Shown piece after piece: positions 52,404-60,864 of a DNA stretch of 64,000 nt. The DNA comes from an uncultured Oscillospiraceae bacterium (GTDB lineage Bacteria > Bacillota > Clostridia > Oscillospirales > Acutalibacteraceae): positions 1 to 64,000 of the forward strand of contig UQBX01000002.1 of the NCBI GenBank assembly GCA_900539425.1, in the 5' to 3' direction. Position numbers and translations under genes: made by a program. The notes below the pieces were generated by a model that saw only the letters and a program-made list of their open reading frames with translations, did no database searches and was not told where the DNA came from. Numbering within the stretch: the first letter of the stretch is position 1; every line of letters starts with the position of its first letter.

Positions 52404-53420
52404 TTATTCAAAACTTAAAAGTACTTTAGCAATACTTCCGTCATTGTGCGCCAATTTATCAAAAGCTTCTGCCGCGTCAGTGTAATTATAAATTGCGCTT
52501 ACCATTTTCAAAACATCGGCTTTTCCTTCTGATACAAGGTCTATAAGTTCCTCAAAATCAGAAGTAAAAGCATTTCTTGAGCCGAAAATATTAAGCTCCT
52601 TTTTCAAAATTATTGAATGAAGAAATGTAGTTTCTTTTTTTCCGTTGCCTATAAGTATAATGTTTGCGCCTGTTGCCGAACAGTCTATGCAGTTTAAGAA
52701 AGTAACAGGCAGACCGCACGCTTCAACGCAGACATCAAACATATTTCCGTTTGTAAATTCTTCTGCCGCTTTAACGATATCGGTTTCTTTGGTGTTTACC
52801 GTGAAGTCCGCACCGTATTCCTTAGCAAGCGCAAGCCTGTTATCAAGCAGATCGGCAATCATTACCTTTGCGCCCATTGCTTTTGCTTTAATAAGGGCAA
52901 AAAGACCTATCGGGCCTGCTCCCATTATAAGCAGATTATCGGATTCTTTTATTTGAGCTCTTGACAATGCGTGGCAGCTTATTGAAAACGGCTCAATAAG
53001 CGCAAGCTCTTTTGCCGAAAGACCCTTTCCGCTGATTATTCTTTCAACAGGCATTGTTATGTATTCCTGAAAACTTCCGTCACGCTGAACGCCCATTGTT
53101 TCATTGCCCGTGCAGGCATTTACAATACCTCTTTTGCAGGCATAGCATTTTGTGCAGTTGAAATAAGGATTTGCCGTAACTATATCTCCCGGCTTCAGCC
53201 CTTTATCGTTTTGCTCTATCTCAACTATCTGGGCGCTGAATTCGTGGCCCGGAATTCTGGGATAAGTGGTAAAAGGCTGGTTGCCCGTATAGGAAGCAAC
53301 ATCCGCTCCGCATATTCCGCAGTATTTGATTTTAAGCAGAGCTTCTCCTTTTTTTGCAACGGGTTTTTCTTTATCTTCAATTCCGATTTTAAACGGTTCT
53401 GTAATTTTTACTGCTTTCAT
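52404..53420 (-). CDS. Zinc-dependent sugar-acid or alcohol dehydrogenase (LgoD/GatD-like)
   Basis: A medium-chain dehydrogenase of 338 residues. Catalytic zinc ligands lie in YCGICGADV (Cys about 37) and PGHEF; four structural-zinc cysteines lie in NCTKCYACKRGIVNAC (about 93-108); GAGPIGLFA is the nucleotide-binding loop. It is close to L-galactonate 5-dehydrogenase and galactitol-phosphate dehydrogenase types. In this operon it could oxidise L-fuconate/L-galactonate at C5, or 2-keto-3-deoxy-L-fuconate at C4. Sequence does not decide between these. Six bases separate it from the gene before it. Confidence 0.85.
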   Translation of the reverse strand: MKAVKITEPFKIGIEDKEKPVAKKGEALLKIKYCGICGADVASYTGNQPFTTYPRIPGHEFSAQIVEIEQNDKGLKPGDIVTANPYFNCTKCYACKRGIVNACTGNETMGVQRDGSFQEYITMPVERIISGKGLSAKELALIEPFSISCHALSRAQIKESDNLLIMGAGPIGLFALIKAKAMGAKVMIADLLDNRLALAKEYGADFTVNTKETDIVKAAEEFTNGNMFDVCVEACGLPVTFLNCIDCSATGANIILIGNGKKETTFLHSIILKKELNIFGSRNAFTSDFEELIDLVSEGKADVLKMVSAIYNYTDAAEAFDKLAHNDGSIAKVLLSFE

Positions 53421-53426
53421 ATTATC

Positions 53427-54632
53427 TTATCGCTCCAAATTTATGTATTTGCTGTTCCAGATCACCGCTGTTTTAAGCGGCGCGCCTTTGCAGTATATTT
53501 TATTTTCATATGCCGATATAGGATCTTCTATGAACTCATCTTTATCTATCAGTTTAACAAGCTCATCAAAACGGCTTTTGCACAATATTTCTATAGCCTG
53601 CTCCATATGCTTTTTGGTGAAGTTTATAGAAGACAGTATTACCTGATTTTTGAACCCGAACGGCATTGTGTCAAATGTGATCTTCGGGCCGAGTGAAAAG
53701 CTGTTATAAATGCCGTTGCACCCAAGCACACCGTGCTCAAACGCTATTTTATGCTCAATATCCGTTCCGCTGGCGCCTACAAAAACAGTTGCTCTGCCGT
53801 TTATTTTTTCTATAATGCTCTGCGCTGTCTGTTGAGCGGTCATTGAGTCGCTGCAAAGATACTGAGCATTAACTACTTCTTTGGCAAAGCATACTTTATC
53901 GCTGCTTTCAGGGCTTCTGCCCACAAACAAAATATTTGCCTGCGGATGATTCAGGCGTATCTGGTGAGCAATAAACAGCCCTGTAGTGCCGAGACCGAAT
54001 ACAACCACCTTTTCAAAAGTGCTGTGATACGCCAGATTTTTTGCCAATATCTCGCTGCACTGATTTTTTGCAAGTTCTACTCTGTAATTCTGAGCAACTC
54101 CTATATCGCACATTCTTTCATGCTGAAAGATAGCACAGGCATACGGATCTGAAAACACAAGCCTTTTGGCAAGGCTTAAAGGCAGTTTTGCAGGGCCCTC
54201 ATATTCTTTGGGCAAATGCAAAAGCATATCGGGATTAAAATAATTACGGTCGCAGAAGATACCGTCCGCACCGTCACAGCCATATTCAAAATAGCTTTCT
54301 TCTTCTGTAAATCTTGTGGGGTCGTAGCTGTTTCCGCCCCTTATAAGCAAAATGGCAAAACGATTTTCTGAGGGTACCCAAACAACACCTTCATGCCCGT
54401 TTATCAGGCGTGATTGCCCATCGGGGAATTTTTTATCAAGTTTTCCCTCCCGGCCCATTTTCATAAGTTCATAATCAGTGCCGCAAAATCCGCAGAAAAC
54501 GGGAAATGCTTCTATACCGGGTTTTGGATTTTCCGTGCGAAGCTGCTGACGGTTGGGATTTATTAATTCCACACTGCCGTATTGAAGCGGTTTATTTTTA
54601 TCATTCACAAAATAAGTTGCGAATGTTTTCAT
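53427..54632 (-). CDS. Glucose/aldose 1-dehydrogenase-like enzyme (probable L-fucose dehydrogenase)
   Basis: A zinc medium-chain dehydrogenase of 401 residues that looks like microbial glucose 1-dehydrogenases with the Glu_dehyd_C domain: the active-site zinc segment FCGFCGTDYELM, NGHEGVVWV and the nucleotide-binding GLGTTGLF (about 207). These enzymes oxidise aldoses at C1 to lactones. Next to FucU and a lactonase, the likely substrate is L-fucose. The start at 54632 forms an ATGA overlap with the fucU stop, so the two are translationally coupled. Structural-zinc cysteines are less obvious than in the neighbour at 52404. Confidence 0.8.
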   Translation of the reverse strand: MKTFATYFVNDKNKPLQYGSVELINPNRQQLRTENPKPGIEAFPVFCGFCGTDYELMKMGREGKLDKKFPDGQSRLINGHEGVVWVPSENRFAILLIRGGNSYDPTRFTEEESYFEYGCDGADGIFCDRNYFNPDMLLHLPKEYEGPAKLPLSLAKRLVFSDPYACAIFQHERMCDIGVAQNYRVELAKNQCSEILAKNLAYHSTFEKVVVFGLGTTGLFIAHQIRLNHPQANILFVGRSPESSDKVCFAKEVVNAQYLCSDSMTAQQTAQSIIEKINGRATVFVGASGTDIEHKIAFEHGVLGCNGIYNSFSLGPKITFDTMPFGFKNQVILSSINFTKKHMEQAIEILCKSRFDELVKLIDKDEFIEDPISAYENKIYCKGAPLKTAVIWNSKYINLER

Positions 54633-55057
54633 TTCAGTACACACCCTTTTTTCAGAATTATATTTGCGTATTGCCGCCTTTCACCCGTGGCAACAACGGC
54701 ATAAGCGTTTTTCGCTCTTTCGTAATAATCAAATCTCTCCATAAAAGACATTTGAGTTTCGGGACAGTATTTGTTCAGAATATTTTTATACTCCGACCAA
54801 ACAGAAACATCCGCTTCGTCCCCTTCGCATTTTTCCATTAAAATAAAATTACGGCTGTCATACTGATCAAGCGGGAAAAGCTCCAGAATGCCCGATAAAA
54901 GTTTCGGTATCTCAATTCCGTCCGCTCTTACTAATCTTTGAGCCATTGATGCGGAGGGAAAATTTGCGTCTGCAAGCACGATTTCATCGCCGTGACCCAT
55001 TTCACAAATTATTTTAAGCAAATCGGGTGATATTTGCGCAGGAATTCCTAATAACAT
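54629..55057 (-). CDS. fucU: L-fucose mutarotase
   Basis: FucU interconverts the anomers of L-fucose. The 142-residue protein of the RbsD/FucU family has ISPDLLKIICEMGHGDEIVLADANFP (two parts), with His22 in GHGDE matching the catalytic His of the E. coli enzyme as I recall, and the middle segment RADGIEIPKLL. It is the member of the operon that most directly points to L-fucose. It follows the first phosphoesterase gene by 18 bases and couples to the dehydrogenase. Confidence 0.92.
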   Translation of the reverse strand: MLLGIPAQISPDLLKIICEMGHGDEIVLADANFPSASMAQRLVRADGIEIPKLLSGILELFPLDQYDSRNFILMEKCEGDEADVSVWSEYKNILNKYCPETQMSFMERFDYYERAKNAYAVVATGERRQYANIILKKGCVLK

Positions 55058-55075
55058 ATCTATCCTCTGTCTGTT

Positions 55076-56134
55076 TTAAAACTCAAGTATTTCGGTATTT
55101 ACATTGTTATTTTTATCAAGCGTCAAAAGGGTGCCGCCCAAAGTATTGAAATCAAAGTTGCAGTTATAAGAACTCTTTGTCATATAGCAAAGCTTAACTC
55201 CGTCATATTCAGAGATAAAATTATTAAGATGATCGTGGCCTGCAAAGAGATGAGTGCCGTTATTTTCCTTAAACACCTGGAAAAATCCTTCGTTTTCAAC
55301 AGCGGTGTAGGAATCTTCGCCTCTGTGGCCTGATTCATATTCGCCGTTTACCTCTTTGTATTCAGGAACAGGCACATGCATAAATGCCATATTGGGAACA
55401 GGATTGCCCGTTGTTTCAGCTATGCCGTCTACCGCCCATTTATACCACTCTATCATATTCTCGTTAACGCCGCCGTCCGTTACTTTTCCGTCAACTATTC
55501 TGAATTGGCCGTCATCCATTAAAAACAGCGAATATACGGGCTTGCCGTTTCGGGTGATGTTAACGATATAGTTGCCCATACCGTTCATTCCCTCAGGGCC
55601 GCATTTAAAAAGCGAATATTCGGCGTTCTCATAAATTTCCGCAAGTTTTGCTTTGTCAGCTCTGCCCTCATAGTCATGATTGCCGAACACGGGCGCCCAC
55701 GGAATTTCAAAGCCGTCCATAAAATCCGCAAACTGCTGAGTGCATATATCGTTCCAGGCAGTAAGCACCGAGTCCCCGCCCACAATTATCAGATCAGGCT
55801 GAGCCTCATTGATTAACTGCTTGAGCTTAATTCTGCTCATGGTGTCTAAAATAAAATTCGTGCCGAGCCAAGAAGCTCCGAAAGTAGCGTGGTTGCGGAT
55901 ATGTATATCAGTTAAGCAGAGGATTTTAAAATCCTCATCGCCCGCTTCAACAGACTGGGCGTAATCGGGAGTATATGTATCGGCAGCAGACCATTCATCG
56001 CACACCGCAACGCCCTTTTGCAATTCAAGCGCAATTGACGCAAAAACAGCATTGCACACAATAACAACTGCCGCCCAAACGCAAATAATTCCTATTATTA
56101 CTTTTACGGGTTTTTTTGATAAAAACTTTTTCAT
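55076..56134 (-). CDS. Membrane-anchored metallophosphoesterase (paralogue 2)
   Basis: First gene of the operon; 352 residues. Membrane helix about 11-33. Metal motifs: LTDIHI, GGDSV, GNHDYEG, FMHVP, AGHDH. Sequence features such as GMGNYIVNI and the WYKWAVDGI segment are shared with paralogues 1 and 3, so they form one subfamily. Start at ATG 56134 with GAGAGGAT upstream. Its position at the head of the fucose operon, and that of paralogue 1 at its tail, suggest a real link between the phosphatase and the glycan, not chance. Substrate unknown. Confidence 0.87.
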   Translation of the reverse strand: MKKFLSKKPVKVIIGIICVWAAVVIVCNAVFASIALELQKGVAVCDEWSAADTYTPDYAQSVEAGDEDFKILCLTDIHIRNHATFGASWLGTNFILDTMSRIKLKQLINEAQPDLIIVGGDSVLTAWNDICTQQFADFMDGFEIPWAPVFGNHDYEGRADKAKLAEIYENAEYSLFKCGPEGMNGMGNYIVNITRNGKPVYSLFLMDDGQFRIVDGKVTDGGVNENMIEWYKWAVDGIAETTGNPVPNMAFMHVPVPEYKEVNGEYESGHRGEDSYTAVENEGFFQVFKENNGTHLFAGHDHLNNFISEYDGVKLCYMTKSSYNCNFDFNTLGGTLLTLDKNNNVNTEILEF

Positions 56135-56150
56135 ATGCCTATCCTCTCAA

Positions 56151-56185
56151 ATTATAAATTTTTTGCGGAAAATCCATATATCCGC
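56151..56185 (-). promoter_or_regulatory. Candidate activator-dependent promoter of the fucose/glycan operon
   Basis: A minus-strand TATAAT (56151-56156) lies 16 bases upstream of the first start codon. No -35 box fits 17 bases away; instead the inverted repeat GCGGA (56165-56169) / TCCGC (56181-56185) covers that position. A poor -35 box with a dyad over it is what an AraC-family activator site would look like. Confidence 0.5.
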
Positions 56186-56236
56186 TCATGCACTAATTTG
56201 TTTCATCACCATAAAAATCTGCTCAAATACATGCCG

Positions 56237-56285
56237 AATTTTATCAGTATTCCGCCCGAAGCAAAAACATTTTTCTGATAAAATT
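56237..56285. repeat. 11-base inverted repeat in the divergent control region
   Basis: AATTTTATCAG (56237-56247) and its exact complement CTGATAAAATT (56275-56285) are separated by 27 bases, between the operon promoter and the divergent AraC gene promoter. It may be an operator pair or form a hairpin. The remaining 56286-56440 is AT-rich without a gene; the whole geneless stretch 56135-56549 is 415 bases. Confidence 0.6.
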
Positions 56286-56447
56286 TATATTTTATTTCAT
56301 AAAAGGCATATACTGTGTGCTGTGCGTATTTCAAACTGTATTTTTCAGCGATATTCAAGCCGCAAACCGAAAACAATATATTTTTTGGCGGATAATGAAA
56401 TATTTGGCTAAAAATTTTTAAAACACGCATGCGATTTTTATAAAGTT

Positions 56448-56476
56448 TGACATATCATTTTATATATTATATAATA
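56448..56476 (+). promoter_or_regulatory. Consensus sigma-A promoter of the AraC-family gene
   Basis: TTGACA (56448-56453), 17 bases, TATAAT (56471-56476): perfect match. The leader to the start codon is about 67 bases. The regulator is therefore expressed without an activator. Confidence 0.92.
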
Positions 56477-56549
56477 GTTTGGCTGAAACTAATTGCGAAA
56501 TGCTATCAATAAATTTAGAAATCTTATCATTAACTCAAAAGGTAAAATT

Positions 56550-57398
56550 ATGAAATCAACAGAAAAAGGAGTTTTAAAAAAATCTAATTTATTTTTCTCA
56601 ACTCCTTCACAAACCGCAAAAAAACTATATTACTATCCGATAAGCGCCGGCCACTTTTTTTGCGTTAATGGATATCACCTTGTAAGGCAGAATTATGACA
56701 GCCTGCTGGTGACCTATATCATGGACGGAAGCTTTACCTTTATACTTGACGGCAAACATATCACCGCCCATAAAGGTGATACGGTGATTTTGGATTGCTA
56801 CAAACCTCACGAGTACTATACTAACGACAGCTTTGAATCAATTTGGGTGCACTTCGGCGGCGCAAATTCAAGGGATTTCTATAACGAGATAATAAAACAT
56901 TCGGGCAATCTTATAAAATGCACCGATCCCGATCATGTTAAAAGGCTGCTGTTCAGAATATATAATAATATCGCAGAAAACGCGACCTCTTCTGAACTTA
57001 ATCATTCTTTGGATCTTTATAAACTTATCACGGAGCTTGCCGCGCCCCAGATGATAAACAGCAAAAGCAAGATAAGCTATGAGGATCAAATTCACGAAAT
57101 AAAAAAATATATAGCGGAGCATTTGCAGGACGATATTTCCATAAAAAATTTAGCCGCTATAATGCACATGAGCACATCGCATTTTTCAAGAATTTTTAAA
57201 CAGCAAACAGGCTTTGCCCCCTATGATTACGTTTTGATTTACAGGCTCAACAAAGCAAAGGAGTATTTGCAGAAAACAAATTTAACGGTGTCTGAGATAA
57301 CCTACGAGGTTGGCTTCAACAGCGAATCGAATTTCATTTACTTTTTTACCAAGCACAACGGAATTTCACCCAACAAATTCAGAAAACTCAAATTCTAA
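56550..57398 (+). CDS. AraC-family transcriptional regulator
   Basis: The 282-residue protein (start at ATG 56550, with AAAGGT upstream; an upstream ATG lacks a ribosome site) has an N-terminal cupin sensor domain (about 20-155, VYFHYH-like strands with HKGDTVILDCYKPHEYYT) and a C-terminal pair of helix-turn-helix motifs (about 190-282, with ISIKNLAAIMHMSTSHFSRI and LTVSEITYEVGFNSESNF). Divergent from the 15-gene operon, it is the obvious candidate to sense a fucose-containing inducer and activate it, and possibly the genes at 57462-62979 too. Repression by a ligand-free form is also possible. Confidence 0.92.
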   Translation: MKSTEKGVLKKSNLFFSTPSQTAKKLYYYPISAGHFFCVNGYHLVRQNYDSLLVTYIMDGSFTFILDGKHITAHKGDTVILDCYKPHEYYTNDSFESIWVHFGGANSRDFYNEIIKHSGNLIKCTDPDHVKRLLFRIYNNIAENATSSELNHSLDLYKLITELAAPQMINSKSKISYEDQIHEIKKYIAEHLQDDISIKNLAAIMHMSTSHFSRIFKQQTGFAPYDYVLIYRLNKAKEYLQKTNLTVSEITYEVGFNSESNFIYFFTKHNGISPNKFRKLKF

Positions 57399-57410
57399 AA
57401 AAGGAAAAAA

Positions 57411-57450
57411 GGTGTTATACGGCGGTTTCACGCCGTATAACACCCTTTTT
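57411..57450. terminator. Strong bidirectional terminator
   Basis: Perfect 14-base stem GGTGTTATACGGCG (57411-57424) / CGCCGTATAACACC (57431-57444), GTTTCA loop, with A-rich left and T-rich right flanks. It separates the AraC gene from the converging DUF5107 gene. Confidence 0.94.
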
Positions 57451-57461
57451 ATTTGGTGAAT

Positions 57462-60400
57462 TTATTTGCTTAAACTTATTCCTTTTTCACCGAGTTCAAT
57501 AAGCATTTTGCAGTAATCATAGTTTCGCTTTTGAATATCATCCTGATAAACTTCTAATTCAGGCAAAGAAACGGCAAAGAAATCATAATCAACCGCGTCG
57601 TCAATATGTTTTTTTCCGAAGTCGGCAAGATTTTCAAAAGCTTTTCGTGCCTTTTCCTTACAGCCAAGTTCAAGATAAGCAAGCCCGATATAATAAATGT
57701 AATCAGACGGCTGGTCATTATAGTATCTGACGGGTTCCGGCTCTGTGCTTCCCACGGTTGCAAGATTGAAATATTTATTGGCTTCGTCATTTTTGCCGAG
57801 CGCCTTATAGCATTTTCCTATTATATAATGAGCTCTGTTGTCAGGAACATTAAACAGCTTGCCCTCGCCGAAATTATCGGGATAATTTATTGTTTTTTCA
57901 GCAAGCGCAATTGCTTTTTCAAAATTGTTATTGCTAAGTTCTTTTTCGGCAAGCGCAAAAAGAGATATTTTATACTGCTCGGCTACCTTGCCTTCTCCGC
58001 CTTCCCACACATGGAAAACATGGCGTTCAAGTATTCGGAGCGCTTCCTCAAAGCACCCGTTTTTATTGAGCAGTGTAACATAAGCAAGGCAGAGCGTATC
58101 TCTGTCTTCTATTAAATCTTTATGCTGATTGAGAACGGCAAGCCTTTCTTCACAAGAAATATTTGCCTTTGCAAAGAGCTGATCCTGTTCAAGCAGGAAA
58201 CGGCTGTTATCAGGCTCTAATTCACAGGCTGTTTTTATTGCCGCCAAAGCTTTTTCAATATCGTTTTTCTTGTTGTAGTAAGCAATTGATAAATTACGGT
58301 ATGCAAGAGCGAAATCCTGTTTATTTTCCGTTGTATACTCCCAGCATTCTACAGCTCTGTCATATTGCTTTTTATCATAAAGCAAATTGCCCAGATAGTA
58401 ATTCGCCATAGGCGATTTATCAAGCATACCAATAGCTTTTTCAAGTATCAGCATTTCGTAAATACTGTTTGGGAAGCAATAATCACTGCTTAATTTTTCG
58501 CCTTTTTCAAAGTGTGATACTGCATTTTCATCATCATTTAACAGCGAGTAAGCATAGCCCTTATAGTATTCTACAAGCGGACTTTGAGCACTGCAAAGAT
58601 TTAAGATATCTATTGCTTTTTCATACAATCCAAACTGAATATAATCAAGAGATAATTTAAGGTAGTTGACAAGTCTGCCGCCCATAGCCTTAACAAAATC
58701 CTCTTCATCAAGGTATTGATAAAGAATGGGGAAGCAAAGTCTGTCAATTTCAAAACTCTCACTCAAAAATGCATCGTTATCACTCATCAGCTCCGCTTTG
58801 AGCGCTCTTGCTTTCATATTATGGTAATTGCCGATAAGGCACTTATCTAAAAACTCAAGAGCAAGCTCTTTATCGCCTTTTTTACAGCTGATGCACGCAA
58901 GATGAAAGAAAGCATTGCTTTGCGTTTCGGCAGACCATGTTGCTTTGAAAAAAGAGTCGTAAGCATTGTCAAGATCGCCGACAAGTTCATAAGCAACACC
59001 AAGATTATAAAATATTTCGCCGTTGTATGGATTTGGATTTCTCCAAGTCTGTTTTTTTATTGCCGCTTTAAAATACGGTATGCTTTTTTCAATCAGACCG
59101 TTTCTGAGAAGCAATAAGCCATAGGCGTTATTAAGCCTTATATCCGTATTATCCCTTGCAAGACCCTCAAGGTAATAATCGGCGGGATTTCTTGTTGCGT
59201 GCCTGTATTGCTCAAGATGCTGACCTGCAAGAAACAGCTCTTCCAAAGAATCAATATCTTTAGGCGCTTTTAATTCATCGGCAGGATCGGGAATAGGGAT
59301 TTCATCAGGAACAAACTTTTTATGCTCGCAGAGCACCTTGCCGTTATGTTCAACCCTGATCACATAATCATCAAGATTATCCACGGTATCAATAAAACAT
59401 TCTTCAGGCGACAGATCAACATTCTTGCTGTATATTTCTGCTGAATTAGAAATTATGCTTATATTTGCGTTTTTAAATTCACCCGTTGCGTAAACCTTTA
59501 TTTCGTTTTCATTAACGCCTATAACAATATCCTTTGTTGCGTTGCTTACTCTGCCAACTGCTTTATAAGGCATAAAGTATTGTGTAAAGGTTTTTTCTTC
59601 GTTAGGTTTAAGCCATGTGAAATCAGGCTGGTTATCAGTATAAACGCCTGTCATTAATTCAATGTAAGGGCCGTCTTCATCAGTAAGATTTTTATCCCAC
59701 TTTTTGCCGAAATCGCCGTTGCCCCAAGTCCACTGCTTTTTGCCGGGGGAAATATGGTGGTCTGCAATATGCAGGAGGCCTGCATTTTTTCCCTCATCAA
59801 AGTTACCTATAAAATCAAAATCAGAGTGAGCCGCCATATATGAAGTCGGCACCTTGATATTCTTGTATCTTGAAATATCAACGCCCTTTGAATAATCAAC
59901 CTTGTAATACTCGCCTGTGGCAATAGGAAAGGTTGATACGGCGCGCTTTCCGTGATCCATAACCGCATTTACATCAGGCGGAAATACAGAATATGTATCA
60001 TCATTTACACTGACGGCAGGATTTGCCCACCATAAAAATGTTTGCGGAAAGTCGGTAGGGTTGTATAACTGGCCTTTTATTTCGATATATGCTTTTTTGG
60101 GGTAAACGGTGATGCTTGCAACGGATTTTGTGCCGTACATTCTATCCGTTTCACCCACATAGGCAGTAACAGAGCCGTCTTCATTTTCACTGTATGAATA
60201 ATCAACGGGAGAAAATGTTGAAGGTCTGTGATGCTGAGGCCAGTTAAATTCAATGCCGCCCGATATCCAAGGGCCGGCAAGGCCAACAAGGGCAGGCTTT
60301 ATAACGTGATTATAATAAACGAAGTCATAGCCGTTTGTTTTGTCATAGGCACGCTGTATTCTGCCGCCGAGTTCCGGCAAAATCATAACATAAATATACT

Positions 60401-60596
60401 CGTTTTCTAAAATCAGAGCCTTATACTGCCTTTCCCCTTTTTCATCATATATCTTTTCAGTAACAGGCAGAGGATAGACTTTGCCCGTACTGCCCTGATA
60501 CGCTCTTTTTTCTATAAACAGCGGGCTTTTTTCAGGCTTTGCAAGTTTATATGTAGGAATTGAAACGATAGTTTCTTTAATTGTTGCCTTGCTCAT
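57462..60596 (-). CDS. DUF5107-TPR protein (long paralogue)
   Basis: A 1044-residue protein with no signal peptide. The N-terminal part (about 1-360) is DUF5107: LPELGGRIQRAYDK, ISGGIEFNWPQHHRP and KQWTWGNGDFG. The rest (about 430-1040) is a long array of tetratricopeptide repeats (for example YNLGVAYELVGDLDNAYDSF and AYRNLSIAYYNKKNDIEKAL). I start at 60596, with AGGTG six bases upstream. The paralogue at 37731 has fewer and weaker repeats. A carbohydrate-active N-terminal domain scaffolded by TPRs is my inference. A TATAAT with a poor -35 box (60639-60644) precedes the gene, again suggesting an activator. Confidence 0.85.
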   Translation of the reverse strand: MSKATIKETIVSIPTYKLAKPEKSPLFIEKRAYQGSTGKVYPLPVTEKIYDEKGERQYKALILENEYIYVMILPELGGRIQRAYDKTNGYDFVYYNHVIKPALVGLAGPWISGGIEFNWPQHHRPSTFSPVDYSYSENEDGSVTAYVGETDRMYGTKSVASITVYPKKAYIEIKGQLYNPTDFPQTFLWWANPAVSVNDDTYSVFPPDVNAVMDHGKRAVSTFPIATGEYYKVDYSKGVDISRYKNIKVPTSYMAAHSDFDFIGNFDEGKNAGLLHIADHHISPGKKQWTWGNGDFGKKWDKNLTDEDGPYIELMTGVYTDNQPDFTWLKPNEEKTFTQYFMPYKAVGRVSNATKDIVIGVNENEIKVYATGEFKNANISIISNSAEIYSKNVDLSPEECFIDTVDNLDDYVIRVEHNGKVLCEHKKFVPDEIPIPDPADELKAPKDIDSLEELFLAGQHLEQYRHATRNPADYYLEGLARDNTDIRLNNAYGLLLLRNGLIEKSIPYFKAAIKKQTWRNPNPYNGEIFYNLGVAYELVGDLDNAYDSFFKATWSAETQSNAFFHLACISCKKGDKELALEFLDKCLIGNYHNMKARALKAELMSDNDAFLSESFEIDRLCFPILYQYLDEEDFVKAMGGRLVNYLKLSLDYIQFGLYEKAIDILNLCSAQSPLVEYYKGYAYSLLNDDENAVSHFEKGEKLSSDYCFPNSIYEMLILEKAIGMLDKSPMANYYLGNLLYDKKQYDRAVECWEYTTENKQDFALAYRNLSIAYYNKKNDIEKALAAIKTACELEPDNSRFLLEQDQLFAKANISCEERLAVLNQHKDLIEDRDTLCLAYVTLLNKNGCFEEALRILERHVFHVWEGGEGKVAEQYKISLFALAEKELSNNNFEKAIALAEKTINYPDNFGEGKLFNVPDNRAHYIIGKCYKALGKNDEANKYFNLATVGSTEPEPVRYYNDQPSDYIYYIGLAYLELGCKEKARKAFENLADFGKKHIDDAVDYDFFAVSLPELEVYQDDIQKRNYDYCKMLIELGEKGISLSK

Positions 60597-60638
60597 ATTA
60601 CACCTCAAATTAAGGAATATTGACCATATGTCGTTTTA

Positions 60639-60644
60639 ATTATA
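60639..60644 (-). promoter_or_regulatory. Candidate -10 box of the long DUF5107 gene
   Basis: A minus-strand TATAAT 42 bases before the start codon, without a recognisable -35 box. The interval 60597-60864 otherwise holds only the GH35 terminator and no gene. Confidence 0.4.
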
Positions 60645-60818
60645 CAGTGTAAGCCGCTGAATTACTTTTGATAATCTGCTAAATAATTTAGAAATCCTGC
60701 TGCGAGATATGAAATGATATTAAGAAAGCCTCTGATAAGATTTTGAAACAAATATAAGCCCCGCAATGCCCTAAAACCAAAGAGCAGGCTTTGCTTCTGC
60801 CGTTTATATTCACTGTAA

Positions 60819-60853
60819 AAGAAAAAGCCGCTTGAACTCAAAACCCAAGCGGC
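60819..60853 (-). terminator. Terminator of the GH35 gene
   Basis: Stem GCCGCTTG (60827-60834) / CAAGCGGC (60846-60853) with an 11-base loop; the minus strand continues into TTTTTC. It isolates GH35 from the DUF5107 gene. Confidence 0.85.
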
Positions 60854-60864
60854 ACGTTTTTATA

